From Basidiobolus meristosporus CBS 931.73 (lineage: Eukaryota > Basidiobolomycota > Basidiobolomycetes > Basidiobolales > Basidiobolaceae), in contig MCFE01000240.1 of the NCBI GenBank assembly GCA_002104905.1, positions 55,474 through 119,473 on the forward strand: a stretch of 64,000 nucleotides of DNA. Direction: 5' to 3'. This document shows, piece after piece, positions 1 to 10,517 of this stretch. The translations under genes were made by a program, and so were the position numbers. Within the stretch, counting starts at the first letter, position 1, and each line of letters opens with the position of its first letter. The notes beneath the pieces are model-generated. The model made no database searches, had not been told where the DNA came from, and saw only the letters and a program-made list of their open reading frames with translations.

Positions 1-627
1 CAACACTTAACACACCAAAAAGAACTTCTTACCCAATATCAAGATATTGCAATCAAGAAGGTTTTCAAGGGTACAATAGGACACCTGAAGCAGTGGGAGA
101 AGGAACCATCCAAGTAGACCTTAGAAGCAGTGAAGGAAGCCATACACTGACCATTAAAGATGTACTTTATGTACCAGAAATAGTCAATAACCTACTATTG
201 GTAAGCAAGGCCATAGTAGAATGACCCAGTTTTAGCTTTGACAATTCTGGATGCAGGATCACTGATCAATATGGTGCTCATATTACTTTGGGTATCAGAG
301 ATAAGAATCTGTATAAGTTGACTTATATTCCACCATATCTGGAAGCCAATATAGGCAACTTAAATGAAGAAACACCAATGCTTTGGCACAGGAGATTTGG
401 ACATATCAATTTTGATTATATGAGCAAAATGATCAAAGATCAGCTAGTTTCCAGAGTTAAAATTGATCCCCTAGCTAATTTGGAGCACTGTGAAGCCAGC
501 ATATATGGGAAACAAGCCAGACAGCTGTTTAAGAGCTCTGGGTTAATCAAAACTAAGAAAAGATCAGATCAAATTCACTCAGATCTGTGTGGAACTATGC
601 AAAATTTATCCCCAGGTGAGATGACAT
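1..627 (+). pseudogene. Copia I-a: end of protease, GAG-pre-integrase domain (fragment)
   Basis: This is the left part of a Ty1/copia family I polyprotein whose upstream half lies outside the window. It matches copia I-d around 61711-62340. It starts just after the protease DSG motif, runs through the linker, and reaches the GAG-pre-integrase zinc-binding domain (LWHRRFGHINFDY, then HCEAS in place of the expected HCEAC, so the last Cys is Ser). A 1-nt loss near position 85 shifts the frame, and a TGA near 223 replaces a sense codon seen in the sister copies. The readable frame resumes at 288. The frame is then cut by LTR-like repeat L-A1 at 628 and continues at 2510. It is a dead copy. Confidence 0.9.
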
Positions 628-1103
628 TGTAGTGGGGTGACAGTGATACCCACTGACAGATGTGCTCATTCCCTTATTTTTTACTTCCCTATATCTCTAC
701 TACACTTATTTTAGTTTTATCCCATTTGTCTTACCTGATCAGTACTATCCCATAAGCCAGTTGACTATCACACCTGCTAACCTTATTGCATAAGTTACCC
801 TTCACTTTATGTAAGATTACTAGCTATAAGTGCTTCTATATTAGGCAAGTACCGTGCCAGTACCTGTGAGAAATGATCAACCTATGTCACCATCCCTACA
901 ATTTCCAGACCATATATGGTATCCCTATGTTACACAGGTTTCAGAGTACTGATTCCTGATTGGTTGGATGTGCTGTGCCTCTTAGAACCTTCTGGCACCT
1001 ACTTAGAACATTCTTAGGTCATTCTGATGTCATTAAGATTTCTATTGATATCCAGAACCTTCTGGAATACCATGCTTAGTAATCACTTAGCCAGTGAGAA
1101 AAG

Positions 1104-1134
1104 TATATAAGGGAGGCTATCCCTCAACAATAAA
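1104..1134 (+). promoter_or_regulatory. TATA box and AATAAA signal in L-A1
   Basis: TATATAAGGG is followed about 20 bases later by AATAAATCATC. The same pair is present in L-A2, where AATAAA has decayed. In L-B1 the TATA box is degraded to TATTTAAG. This spacing is typical of the U3/R boundary of compact LTRs. Confidence 0.5.
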
Positions 1135-1496
1135 TCATCATCCCTTTTATCAATATACCAACTTGTTGATTAGTGTGATCACTGCTACCTGCTGCTACCT
1201 GAACTTCCAACCCCAGACCACAGGACACTCCCAGGGAACCATGCTGACAGCCAACTGACCTTGGAGGCACTACTTGTGAGGAATACTCACAGTAGGTATC
1301 TTTTATTATATTTGATTCTTTCCCAAGTTTGTTCTTGTATAGGCAAAGATACTTTTCTGTCTTTGTAACTATTGACCACAGCTGCATTCTTATCAAGTCC
1401 CTGCTGGTGGAGTTTACAGTTGTTTTGACTTTGGAAGCTTTAGTACATTGTCATCTCAAAGGACGCTGAACCCAGCACATATTTTTGTTAAGACGC

Positions 1497-2300
1497 TGTG
1501 GTAGGGTAAACATACCTCCCACAGACAAGTTTATTCATATAGTCATTATGATATACTTATCCATATTTTATCTTATCAGTATTATCCCATTCTTCTTTTG
1601 CCCATATTATCAGTATTATCCCCATATGATGTTTACCCTGATTAGTTATTAGCATTAGTTATCCCAGATGTTATTCAGCTTTGTGATCAGTAGATGTATC
1701 TATATAAGGCAAGTACCTGTGTCAGTACCCGTGACACATGACCTAGGTCTGTGTTACCATCCCTACCATTTCAATACCATATATGGTGTTTCTATGTTAC
1801 ACAGGTTTCAGACTACTGATTCCTGATTGGTTGAGAGTGCTGTGCCTTTTAGAACCTTCCAGGACATTCTTGGCATATTTTTAGCTCATAGTGATGTCAT
1901 CAAGAATTCCACTGATACCTAGAATCTTCTAGAACCTTGTCATTGGTAATCACTTGGCAATCAGGAAAAGTATTTAAGGGAAAGCAATCCCTCATCAATA
2001 AATCATCCCTTCTATCAGTAACACTTCTCCCTTATTGATTAGCAGTTGATCACTGCACCTGCCTTCAACAATACATCTCAGACCTGCCATCAAGGAGCTT
2101 TTCAAGGTAGTGCACAAGACACAAAGAGGCCTTTGGAGACACTTGGAGCACCTAGGAAGCTAGAGAAGCAGGAGCTTTTACCATAGAGACATACTGACAA
2201 AGACACCGGCAGTTTAGACCCAGAGGTTATTGCACCCATCAGACACCTCACACACCTTGAGTTGTGTAGCTTCTCCCAGGAGTACCTCTACACCACCACA
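1497..2300 (+). mobile_element. LTR-like repeat L-B1 nested in L-A1
   Basis: The repeat starts TGTGGTAGGG and ends CACCACCACA, nearly the same termini as L-A1, and its body is a diverged relative of L-A1. L-A2 lacks it, which defines the insertion: L-A2 reads directly from the sequence before 1497 into the sequence after 2304. The flanks are ACGC (1493-1496) and ATGC (2301-2304), which fit a 4-bp target duplication whose CpG has decayed in one copy. A truncated relative, L-B2, is at 5571-5856. Confidence 0.65.
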
Positions 2301-2509
2301 ATGCCAACTAAGTTGGGGAATGTAGCTCAATAGTTTTCCCTTGACAAGCTTGTGGCTTTATTCCCCTTCACGTTAGATTAGAGACAGAACCCAAGTATTC
2401 CTAGCAAGCTTTTGCCAGAGGTTATTGCACCCAGTGAACATCCCACACACAAAACACTTGAGGAGTGTTGGACCTATTTCTCCCTTGGACCTATACACCA
2501 TCACAACAT

Positions 2510-3146
2510 ATTTATTCACTTTTATTGATTATTATACAGGATACATGTGGGTCTACTTCATGGTGAGAAAGGAAGAAGCTCTGTCTAAGTTCAGGGAGTT
2601 TAAAGCCATGATGGAGAGAGAAACTGGTGAAAAAATCAAGAAAATAAGCTCTGACAATGGTGGAGAATATACCTCAAAACTCTTCATCCCCTTCTGCAAA
2701 GTTCATGGGATAAATCAAGAGACTACTGCACCTTACTCCCCACAGCAAAATGGAGTAGTAGAGTGTGCAAACAGATCAATAACTGATATGGCAAGATCTA
2801 TGATCCATGATCAAAAATTATACTATGATTTTTGGGCAGAATCAGTTGCCTTAGCTGTATACCTTAGAGATAGTAGTTATAACAGAATACTTTGTGATTC
2901 TACTCCATTTGAAGCATTGTATAGACACAGACCAAGTGCAGAATATCTAAAAATACTAGGGTGCGCAGCATAAGCCAAGAAACTGCCTGAAATTAGTCAA
3001 AATTTGAGCTAAAAAGTGTAAGATGCATATTTTTGCACTACTGCAATGAGAGTAAAGCATAGACTCTATAATACCAAAGCAAAGAAGCTAAGCAAGTCCA
3101 GGGATGTTTTGTTTGATGAAAATGCAATATTTTCACAAAAAATGAC
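2510..3146 (+). pseudogene. Copia I-a: integrase core (fragment)
   Basis: This is the continuation of copia I-a after L-A1. It encodes the rve-type integrase core: FIDYYTGYMWVYF (first Asp region), SSDNGGEYTS (second Asp) and SPQQNGVVECANRS (Glu), followed by the FWAES and DSTPFEA motifs typical of copia. An in-frame stop falls at 2971-2973, after GCAA. The remaining homology runs to about 3146 (KSRDVLFDENAIFSQK in a shifted frame). The element then stops abruptly at CACTA sequence, so its RT and RNase H are absent here. Confidence 0.88.
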
Positions 3147-3916
3147 ATTTATATTTGCAAGGACTGAGTGAACTGGATATGTATTTACTCAAGTAGCCTT
3201 CTGAAGTCATTTCTACCAAGAGTACATTGGATGCTTTGAGAGTTATATGTGGACATTGTAGGAAAATCAATCCAGAAGCAGATCACCAATCCCAACTTGA
3301 CATATCTACAGCTTTTGAGCAAAGAGTGTGTGATGGGATTTAAGCAGCTATACTATAAAGATAAAGCTTGAAATGCAGATCTCTGCCACTATTATATCCA
3401 TATGCTACTCCATCTTGCTTTGTATGTGGAGAATATTAGACCTTGCTTCACCTTTTGGGAGTGCTCTATAGATGGGACAAGTGGGGATATAGGAAGACAA
3501 GTCAGGTTGCAGGTACTATTATATCCCAATTTCATCAAGAATATTACCTTCTATTCTGCGATGGATGTGATGAGTTGGCACATGGAAGACAGCCAGGAAG
3601 AGTTGGAAAGTACTGGGGACAGATGTGTGCATGCAGACACCTATGCCTTTGGCATCAAGATGCTAAGCAGCCCAAATGTGTATGTAGTTATTTAAATAAT
3701 GCAAAATTGAGATGGGCTTAACAAGCAACTAAGCTTTATTAGGACAACTTACCAAAGTATGCCAGGTTTTTCTTAATCACAAGTCAGTTTCTCTACCATT
3801 CAATGCCAAGTTCACACAAACAAGAGCTATAGCATACCAATATAGAAGACTAGGATTCAGCAGGGAGAAGAAACAATTGGTAAAATACCAAGAAGTTCTC
3901 TGCAGATATTCAAGAG
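3147..3916 (+). pseudogene. CACTA T1: tnp2-like transposase, 3' fragment
   Basis: This is the C-terminal part of the CACTA transposase, matching T7 at about 39900-40640. Scattered frames keep the pattern CKDWVNW..., the IHSLLHL-type block and the block ending in GDIGRQVR. In tnp2/Plavaka-like proteins this last region (an MEQ/MER...G...I motif before the C terminus) is thought to carry the final acidic catalytic residue. Several stops and frameshifts interrupt it. It joins copia I-a on the left without a visible target duplication and abuts another CACTA terminus at about 3917. Confidence 0.7.
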
Positions 3917-4790
3917 CTGTATAAAGAATAATTTGGTCTTATGGGTGAATCTAGTCCAGATCAGCCATCAGTGTCCTGCAATGAGTCAAGCATAATACTA
4001 TTAGCTTGCAATTATTAACCATCTACTCAATCTTATGATAGGACTGTTATGTCACTGTGCTAATTTTACTGCCATAACAATGCTTAAAAGCTGACAGTGT
4101 TGTACCTGTCTTTTGACAAGAACTGCATAGCACTCTAATGGTCTTGATGCACTCCATACTTAGTTGAGTAGACCTAGCCTGCCAATGCATCTAGTTGCCA
4201 TATATGGCAAGAAGCTTAACATTACTCTGATGGCCTCATTGTAAACTTTAGTTGGCATTATTATAGCAGTATGGTGGCTTACAGCTAGTTTGCTATAATG
4301 CTACCAGACTAATATACCCAATGTTAAATCATATTCTCTACCTCCCCTTGCACCATTCATATCACCGCTGTATAGTTACACCTCTTTATTTGTTTATCCA
4401 CTGTTACCTTGCACATTCCGTATATAGCACAAGTTAAAGAAAACTCTACAAAGGTGCACATCTGGTGCAATTGATGCACTTCTATCACTTAAGCTTTACA
4501 GCTTTTTAGTGCAATAATTGCAAAGTTGCCATATACTGTGTATTGCTGGTAATACATACATCTTGTAAACATGTTTTGGGATGCCTCCACTTTTAACAGA
4601 AATACCTTCTGAATATCTACATGGAACTTCTTGGTATTCAGCCAATAAATTCCTTCACCCTACTGGATACTAGCCCCTGTAACTGGTGTGCTCTGGCTCT
4701 AGTTTGTGTGAGTTCCCTGCTGAACAATGTGGAAACTGGCTTGTGAGCCATATAAATATAAAAGCTGCAGTTCTCACTAATTAACACCAT
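3917..4790 (+). repeat. CACTA T2: left terminal non-coding region
   Basis: The sequence from about 3917 (TATAAAGAATAATTTGGTC) resembles the left ends at 23384 (CCCTATGAAAAATAATTTGG) and 43258. The region continues collinearly with T8 at 43258-44100, including AT-rich blocks and the segment near 4480-4510 ending CAGCTTTTTAG. It contains no reading frame that I can support. It is the terminal/subterminal part of a CACTA deletion derivative; the TIR itself is degraded. Confidence 0.6.
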
Positions 4791-5317
4791 CAGCCCAGAC
4801 CAGGCTGCATCCCATCACAGCCAAGAAGAGTTAACAACAAGAGAAAGCTAGTTTTCTTCAGAATTGGAAGTACAGCCAGTTGAGCTATGCTCCACAGAGG
4901 TGGATAGGTTTGCAGAGAAAAGCAATTAATTTGCCACTGCTTCAATGTCCTTCATTGTGGACTGAGCGGAGATCCAACTGACAGACAAAGCAACAGCACC
5001 AAGAACTCAAAGGACTATCAAAATGCCTACAGTGGAATTTTTGGACCTTAGAACTAATGGGCACACCAAGAGGTTGCAACACTTCTTCAAGAGCAGTGCT
5101 CAAGCAAACACACTTGACTAATGCAAGGAGCTACTGCAAAGACTAACAGATGAGGTGCCAGACCATGCAGTGCTGGCTGAACACCAGCTTGTATTGGAAG
5201 CATTGAATGACTAGCTGCCTATAGCTATAGGGCTTCTGACAAGGCATGGAAATAGGGCATTTGGGCAGAAAACTTATAAATGTCAATACAATTGGCAATT
5301 GAGGCATAACTAAAGCT
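4791..5317 (+). pseudogene. CACTA T2: accessory ORF2, 3' fragment
   Basis: This fragment resembles the C-terminal third of the CACTA accessory protein in T8 (52235-52810). Recognisable pieces are the SQEEL-like segment, VELxSxxVD, IxLTDKATAxRTQRTIKMP, then RLQHFFKSSAQ. The frame is broken repeatedly. The 3' untranslated stretch (AATACAATTGGCAATTGAGGC at 5286-5306) is also shared with T8. The fragment is joined directly to terminal sequence on the left, so the middle of the element has been deleted. Confidence 0.65.
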
Positions 5318-5570
5318 TCAACAGAGATATATCACCTTGTAAACATGAGTGCAGTACTTTTTAGCTTCTCCATATTGTTGGACTGTGTGAACTTCTTGAA
5401 TGGGTATACCTGGAATATATCTGGAGTGTTGACAGTATCCACCTTCTATTGTGGTGTATTCCTGACAAGTTATACTACTTTCAATGATTGCATTTGCTGA
5501 AGTGAATGCCATCTAACTGTTAACATATACTGGTATCAGGACAGTCTCTGGGTCATATGTTGTAAGCTGC
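5318..5570 (-). pseudogene. CACTA: tnp2-like fragment in inverted orientation
   Basis: Read on the minus strand this matches the tnp2 region of T7 at about 38840-39065. It includes the Cys-rich segment and the block around SRYIPGIP that corresponds to the conserved YIPLIP-like motif of tnp2/Plavaka transposases. It lies downstream of an ORF2 tail in an order not seen in the full-length elements, so T2 has been rearranged internally. It is truncated by L-B2 at 5571. Confidence 0.6.
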
Positions 5571-5856
5571 TGTGGTAGGGTTAATATACCTACCACAGGC
5601 AGATTTATCCATTTAGCTGTTGTGGTACATTGACCCATATTTATCTTATCAGTGTTTTACCCTTTTTCTTGGCCTGCAAATTTAGTGTTATCCCTATGTG
5701 AAACTCACCCTGTTTACTATTAGCACTGGCATATGAAATATTACTCAGTATTGTGATCAGCATATGTATTTATATTAGGCAGGTACCTGCATCAGTACCT
5801 GTTATATTCAAGCTATGTCTTGCAATCATCCCTACTACGTCAATTGTACAAATTAT
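5571..5856 (+). repeat. LTR-like repeat L-B2, truncated
   Basis: The sequence starts TGTGGTAGGGTTAATATACC and follows L-B1 for about 285 bp, including the CAGTACCTG block. It is cut off by MITE M1 at 5857. It has no coding potential. Confidence 0.6.
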
Positions 5857-6294
5857 AAACCTGTTCCATTAGATAGTGCCGCATTTAGCCATAAGTGCCA
5901 ATAATGTCATAGTATGCCTAAGTGGTAATATAGATCTGTGTTTGGCCACAGAGTGTGATACATAGCTCTATACCATCATGCAAAGCAGCACCTGTGGTTT
6001 ACTCACTATGCTGGAGATGATACTCTTATTGCCTTCTTTGGGATCAACAATGTGCATGATGTGTAAATTCACTGAAGAGCAGAAGACATGCATTGGATAC
6101 TAAATACCCATGGCATGCTGAAACAAGCATCAAAGGCTTGTGACAAGTGGCCAAAATCTGTTGCTCTATCTTGGTCCACTGATACTCTCTGCCATGATAA
6201 TTATATAATAACCTTAAAGTAATACCCCAAAAACAAATAGATAGTACCAGATAGTACCAGTAGACCAGGATAGTATTGTAAGGCCTTGGAGATG
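5857..6294 (+). mobile_element. Foldback MITE M1, truncated
   Basis: The left terminus (AAACCTGTTCCATTAGATAG) is a degraded version of the Harbinger/MITE terminus AGACTTGTTCC. The body follows the left arm and centre of M3 (40926-41657), including CTTGGTCCACTG and the mirrored CCAGTAGACCAGGATAG, so it extends past the centre of the palindrome. The rest is missing where gypsy G1 begins at 6295. Confidence 0.65.
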
Positions 6295-6662
6295 TGTTAT
6301 GATCTTCTGCTTGAATGTTGAAGTTTGATCAGTTTTTAGTCAAATCAATTAGTTATATGTTTAGTTTATCAGTATATCAGTATTATCTATCAAATCAGTG
6401 GCATTAGTCAGCAAATGAATCAGCATATCCTTATCAGACAGAAATAGATATATTAAGTAGGATCTTATTGGGTGAAGATGATGAATCAAATGAGTCATCA
6501 GCCACAGCCTACACTAAGAAATACAATTAGTCAGCAATTGATCTGGCAAAATGTATATAAGGAGCTGCTGGAATCTCAAAAAAGATCAGTTCAAGCTTTA
6601 GTGAATACAATACTAGCTAAACTCCCTATTCCTCTACAACTTGTATACCAAGATTTGTAACA
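6295..6662 (+). repeat. Gypsy G1 5' LTR (368 bp)
   Basis: The LTR starts TGTTATGATC and ends TTTGTAACA, with matching inverted termini TGTTA/TAACA. A TATA-like TGTATATAAGGAG lies near 6551-6563. Four further LTRs of the same family are at 11539-11905, 13118-13485 (minus), 19041-19407 and 46059-46426 (minus). Confidence 0.92.
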
Positions 6663-6680
6663 TTGGCAGCAGCAATAACT
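6663..6680 (+). promoter_or_regulatory. Gypsy primer-binding site
   Basis: TTGGCAGCAGCAATAACT directly follows the 5' LTR. A TGG one base inside the boundary is the expected complement of a tRNA 3' CCA end. The same sequence flanks the inverted LTR of G2 (13100-13117 on the minus strand). I cannot name the tRNA. Confidence 0.6.
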
Positions 6681-6720
6681 AGAAACATCCCTCCTGAAGA
6701 AAGAAGACGCTACCTTCAAG

Positions 6721-8302
6721 ATGTCCAAAAATCAAGAATGGAAGAATGCTATGCAACAAATCCTGGCCCAGCAGCAACAGTTACTCCAGATCCTTAGCCA
6801 GCAGCAACAAGGAATGACTACCATGGCTCAAAGCCAGCAAAACCCTGTCAAGAGCAACTTTAGTGTGAAGGTTAATGGGTACCATGGTAGAGTCAATGAA
6901 AACCTGGGAACTTGGCTCTTCCAGATTGAAGCAGCTTTCAAGGCTAAGGGAATTGCTCCAGAATGCAAGTTACATTATGCAGCCTCTTACCTGGCAGATG
7001 CAGCTTTACAGTGGTACCACAACAAGATCAGGTCAGCCACCATGATGGGATGCTCTATAATCTCTACCTGAGATGAGTTTGTGTCAGAAATTCAGGATGC
7101 CTTTGAGCCCCCACACCAACAGACACTACTAGGAAGAAAGTTGAAGACACTCAGGCAGAAAGGTATTATCCAAGAGTACATCTATGAATATAGATGTCAA
7201 CTTGAGCAAATTGAAAGAATGGACTGTTGTGCATTAACATTGAAAACTTAGCCAATTTTACTCCGTTTGAAAATCTGGTACCCTAACTGATTTTCCCTAA
7301 CCCAAACATAATAAATCCCAGTTACAGTTTATTTTATCCCACCTCAGAATCTATTTTTAGCTATCACACCTGATCTATTTTCAAATGGTCATTACGTTAT
7401 CAACCTATCTGCCAAGCCTTCCCAGGTGTTTAGTCATCTGAGATCTATGCAACCACTGTGCAGTTGCCAAGACATCAGTTGATTGATGATGTAATTTTTA
7501 TTTATCTAATGCACCTATGAACACCCATATTGATTTCAATCAATCCAGTCCCTTGGCGCTTACTAATGCAACTTGATCAGAAAAATATAAATAAAGTTTA
7601 CTGAACCTTTTGGTTTAGTGTGTGTCTCAACAAAATTAAGATTCTGTCTCAGCAAAAATAAGAATCCAACAATTCAGTCCTAGTTTCTATCCAAGCCTAG
7701 TATATCTATCACTCCAAAGAACACCAAGCCTAGCCTGCCTAGCAAACAAATATCATTGTCTTTATAGCCAACCCGCTTTATCCAAGACCAATATTAGATC
7801 AGAATCTTTCTGCTAATATTTCTGCCACTCTCTGACAATTCTAAGATTCTGCACTTAATTGTCCCTTTGGTTCAGTTAAACCATTCAAGAGTTATATGGA
7901 CCCTCTGGATCAAGTTGAATACTTTATTGATGGGTTGAAAGAAAGAACTTGTAAGGAAGTGAAATATTAAAGACCTCAGACTATTGAAGAAGCCATCAAG
8001 ATTGCCACCAGCTATGACTCAGCTATGTTTGGAGTTTGGAAGCCCACAATGACTAATTGGAGAGGCTACAATCACTACAAAGAAGATAATCAGAAGCAGT
8101 GCCAATGGAAATAGATGCTATGCAGAAAACTCCTACCTCAGAAGAATGTAAGAAGAAAGGACCTTGCTTCAATTGCCACCAGCAGGGGCATATTGCAAAG
8201 TACAGCCCTCAGAGAAGAAATGGAACCAGCCATCAAGAACCTTTAACCTTATTGAGTCCATGGAGCATAGTAACATGGAGGATGAACTTGAAGAAGACTT
8301 AG
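6721..8302 (+). pseudogene. Gypsy G1 gag (broken)
   Basis: Gag starts MSKNQEWKNAMQQILAQQQQ, a Gln-rich N terminus. It continues into the retrotransposon gag core (VNGYHGRVNENLGTWLFQIE ... AASYLADAALQWYHNKI). A TGA at 7069-7071 interrupts it, just before DEFVSEIQDAF. The frame continues, then is split by the 7225-7895 insertion, and resumes at MDPLDQVEYFIDGLKERT. Another stop (TAA near 7968) and a frame change precede a CCHC zinc knuckle, CFNCHQQGHIAKYS, whose last Cys is Ser. G2 carries a stop at the same first position, the same Ser and the same frame change, so these defects predate the split of the two copies. Confidence 0.85.
7225..7895. mobile_element. Candidate solo LTR inserted in G1 gag
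   Basis: This 671-bp segment is absent from the G2 gag, which reads straight through. It is flanked by ATGGAC at 7219-7224 and 7896-7901, a 5- or 6-bp target duplication. It begins TGTTGTGC and contains a TATA/polyadenylation-like AAAAATATAAATAAAG (7581-7596) but no gene. The right end (AGAGTTAT) does not show the expected CA, so assignment as a solo LTR of an unknown family is tentative. No second copy was noticed in the window. Confidence 0.55.
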
Positions 8303-8691
8303 AACTCACCTTCTGTATGACAGAGGAATACCTATCCCAGATGATCTCAAACTCAGGAAAGCTATTATACTTGAATGGAGGGAGTAATGAAGTACCTGCC
8401 AAGATCATGATTGACTCAGGAGCATTGCATGAGTACATGTCAGAGCAATTTGCTTTGAAAGCTGGAATGAACTTGGAACCCACCAAATCAACTTCAGTCT
8501 CAACAGCTGATGGAAACTCTCACATAATCATCTGTATTACTCAGCCAGTAAGGATGAAGATCAATGACTATGAAGAAGATCTACGGGCGTATATATTTGG
8601 GAACTGCAAGTTTGTCCTTATACTTGGAAAACCTGGCTATTTTGTTGTAATCCATCAATCAACTGGAGAACCCAAGCTACTCAGATCCTGA
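8164..8691 (+). pseudogene. Gypsy G1 aspartic protease region
   Basis: The frame is reliable from about 8240 (NLIESMEHSNMEDELEEDLE) and encodes a retropepsin-like protease with the active site IMIDSGALHEYM, followed by KSTSVSTADG and a C-terminal ILGKPGYF block in place of the usual ILGMDWL. It ends with TGA at 8689-8691, upstream of RT in a different frame. The zinc knuckle upstream is also in a different frame. G2 shows the same frame relation, so this is either an old shared frameshift or a relic of ribosomal frameshifting; I favour the former. Confidence 0.8.
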
Positions 8692-8738
8692 AGGACAATA
8701 AGACCTATGAGCTATTACCTGCCAGACTAGATTTTAAC

Positions 8739-10517
8739 TTGGTCAACTCCTGTGTGTGTGAAACAAGTGAACTTAGCAAGACACAGTTCTGTAGAGCACT
8801 ACAAAAAGGTACCCAGATGTTCCTCATGGCAGTATTACAGGAGGATTCCTCTACTCCAGTACCCCAGAAGATCAAGACTCTATTGAAGGAGTATTCAGAC
8901 ATATTTCCAGATGAGCTTGTAAGCCTACCACCAGTCAGAGACATGGGTAATGCCATTGAAACAGGAGATAGCCCTCCAGTGAGTAAGACTCCTTACAGAA
9001 TGAGTCTATTGGAGTTGGAAGAGATGAAGAGACAAATAGATCAGTTACTGGAGCAAGAATATATCAGACCCAGCAAGTCACGTTGGGGAGCACCAGTACT
9101 TTTTGTGAAGAAGAAGGATGGAACACTTAGGATGTGCACTGACTACAGTGCCCTCAACTCAGTTACTGTGAAGAATAAGTACCCCATACCTTTGATTGAT
9201 GAGCTCTTGGACCAACTCAATGGAGTCACTATTTTCAGCAAGATTGACCGCATGTCAGGATACAACCAGATTAGGGTGAAGCCAGAAGACATCCCTAAGA
9301 CAGCATTCAGGACCAGATATGGACATTACAAGTACTTAGTCATGAGTTTTGGCCTCACCAATGCCCCTGCAACATTCATGACCCTGATGCCAATTGTCTT
9401 CCAGGAGTACTTAGACAACCTTGTCATAATCTACCTAGATTATATATTGACATACAGCAAGACAGAAGAGGATCACTTGGTGCACATTAAAAAGGTCTTG
9501 AGGAAGCTAAGAGAGAACAAGCTTTATGGCAAGCTACCCAAGTGTGAATTCTTCAAGGAACACATTGAATATCCAGGACACATAGTCACTAGCACAGGAG
9601 TGACCTTAGACCCTAAGAAGGTTGAAGTTATCAAGAATCTGAAGCAGCCCCATAGCATATCAGAGCTCAGATCATTCCTTGGAACAGTTTCCTATTATTG
9701 GAGATTTGTCAAGTCCTTTGCAAGTATTGCAGCCCCTTTAACTTATATCCTTAAGAAAGACAGTATGTACAAGTGGGACATAGCTTGTGAGACTGCCTTC
9801 CAGATGCTCAAGAATGAACTTGCTAAGCTGCCAAGCTTGAGTATACCTGACTTCAGGAAAGAGTTTACTCAGTGCACAGATGCATCAGATTATGCAATTG
9901 GTGGATTGTTGAGCCAAAAACACAAGGGAAAGAACTACCCAGTTCCCTTTGAATCCAAGAAGCTGAACTCAGCAGAACAAAACTATCCAGTGCATGAGAA
10001 GGAGATGCTTGCTATAATACACTGTTTGAAGACATGGAGATGCTATATTGAGGGAGTCAAATGCACTGTGAAGACTGATCATGCCTCCCTCAAGTATATA
10101 TTTAATCAGAAGGTACTCTCTATAAGAATGACAAGATGGAGTGAATACATTCAGCAATTTGACTTGGAAATTGTCTACTGCCCTGGTAAAAGCAACACAG
10201 TTGCTGACACCTTATCAAGATTAGATCAAGTTGCACAACTAAACTTGGTGCATGAATCAGATTGGCCTAGCCTTTTACCAAAGTACTTAGATGACCAAGC
10301 CATTCCTAATGAGGTGGATGAAGATATCAAAAAGATAATCCAGGATGAAGATAGCAAATCTGTAGTACATGATGAAACACTCTACCAAATTGTTGATGGA
10401 AGCCCTATTGCTTATTGCCCTTATGTTTCTTGCCTGGATCTAATACATAAGCAACACAATGGATATGGGCGTCTTGGAATTGAAGGAACCTGGAGCCTTG
10501 TCAAAGCCAGAGCATGA
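8739..10517 (+). pseudogene. Gypsy G1 reverse transcriptase and RNase H
   Basis: This 592-residue open frame encodes a Ty3-type RT (PYRMSLLELEEMKRQIDQLL, KKKDGTLRMCTDYSALN, FSKIDRMSGYNQIRV, TAFRTRYGHYKYLVMSFGLTNAPATF). RNase H follows (CTDASDYAIGGLLSQ, HEKEMLAIIHCLKTWR, KTDHASLKYI) and then the start of the integrase zinc-binding region. The RT catalytic YLDD box reads YLDY: codon 9441-9443 is TAT, so the second catalytic Asp is lost although the frame is open. The final TGA (10515-10517) replaces a Trp codon that is TGG in G2, and the integrase continues in the same frame. Confidence 0.92.

Larger units (their letters stand above)
628..2505 (+). mobile_element. LTR-like repeat L-A1 (solo LTR), with nested L-B1
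   Basis: The repeat begins TGTAGTGGGGTG and ends CACCATCACA, giving TGT...ACA termini. It interrupts the copia I-a integrase; flanking ACAT at 624-627 and 2506-2509 looks like a 4-bp target duplication. A second copy, L-A2, lies at 47393-48462. It encodes no protein. A TATA-like TATATAA (1104-1110) followed by AATAAA (1129-1134) is the arrangement expected of an LTR promoter and polyadenylation region, so I read it as a solo LTR of an element whose coding part is not in this window. L-B1 (1497-2300) is inserted within it. Confidence 0.7.

Noticed and set aside
1124-1396. A 90-codon minus-strand frame in L-A1, with a similar frame in L-A2 at 47890-48162.
   Set aside because: It lies across the TATA/AATAAA and R-U5-like region of an LTR, has no recognisable domain, and its conservation follows from DNA-level similarity of the repeat.
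8164-8302. Programmed ribosomal frameshift between gypsy gag and protease.
   Set aside because: Both copies share the frame change, but I see no clear slippery heptamer with a following structure, and other shared lesions make an inherited frameshift simpler.
8169-8486. Antisense frame over the gypsy zinc knuckle and protease, also seen in G2 (12019-12288).
   Set aside because: It is the complement of a conserved coding region and shows no domain of its own.
10515-10517. TGA repeatedly standing where Trp is expected, suggesting a genetic code with TGA = Trp.
   Set aside because: Sister copies have TGG at the same codons, other TGAs replace Gly, Leu or Lys, and TAA and TAG stops also interrupt the frames. 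Random and CpG-type decay explains the pattern better.
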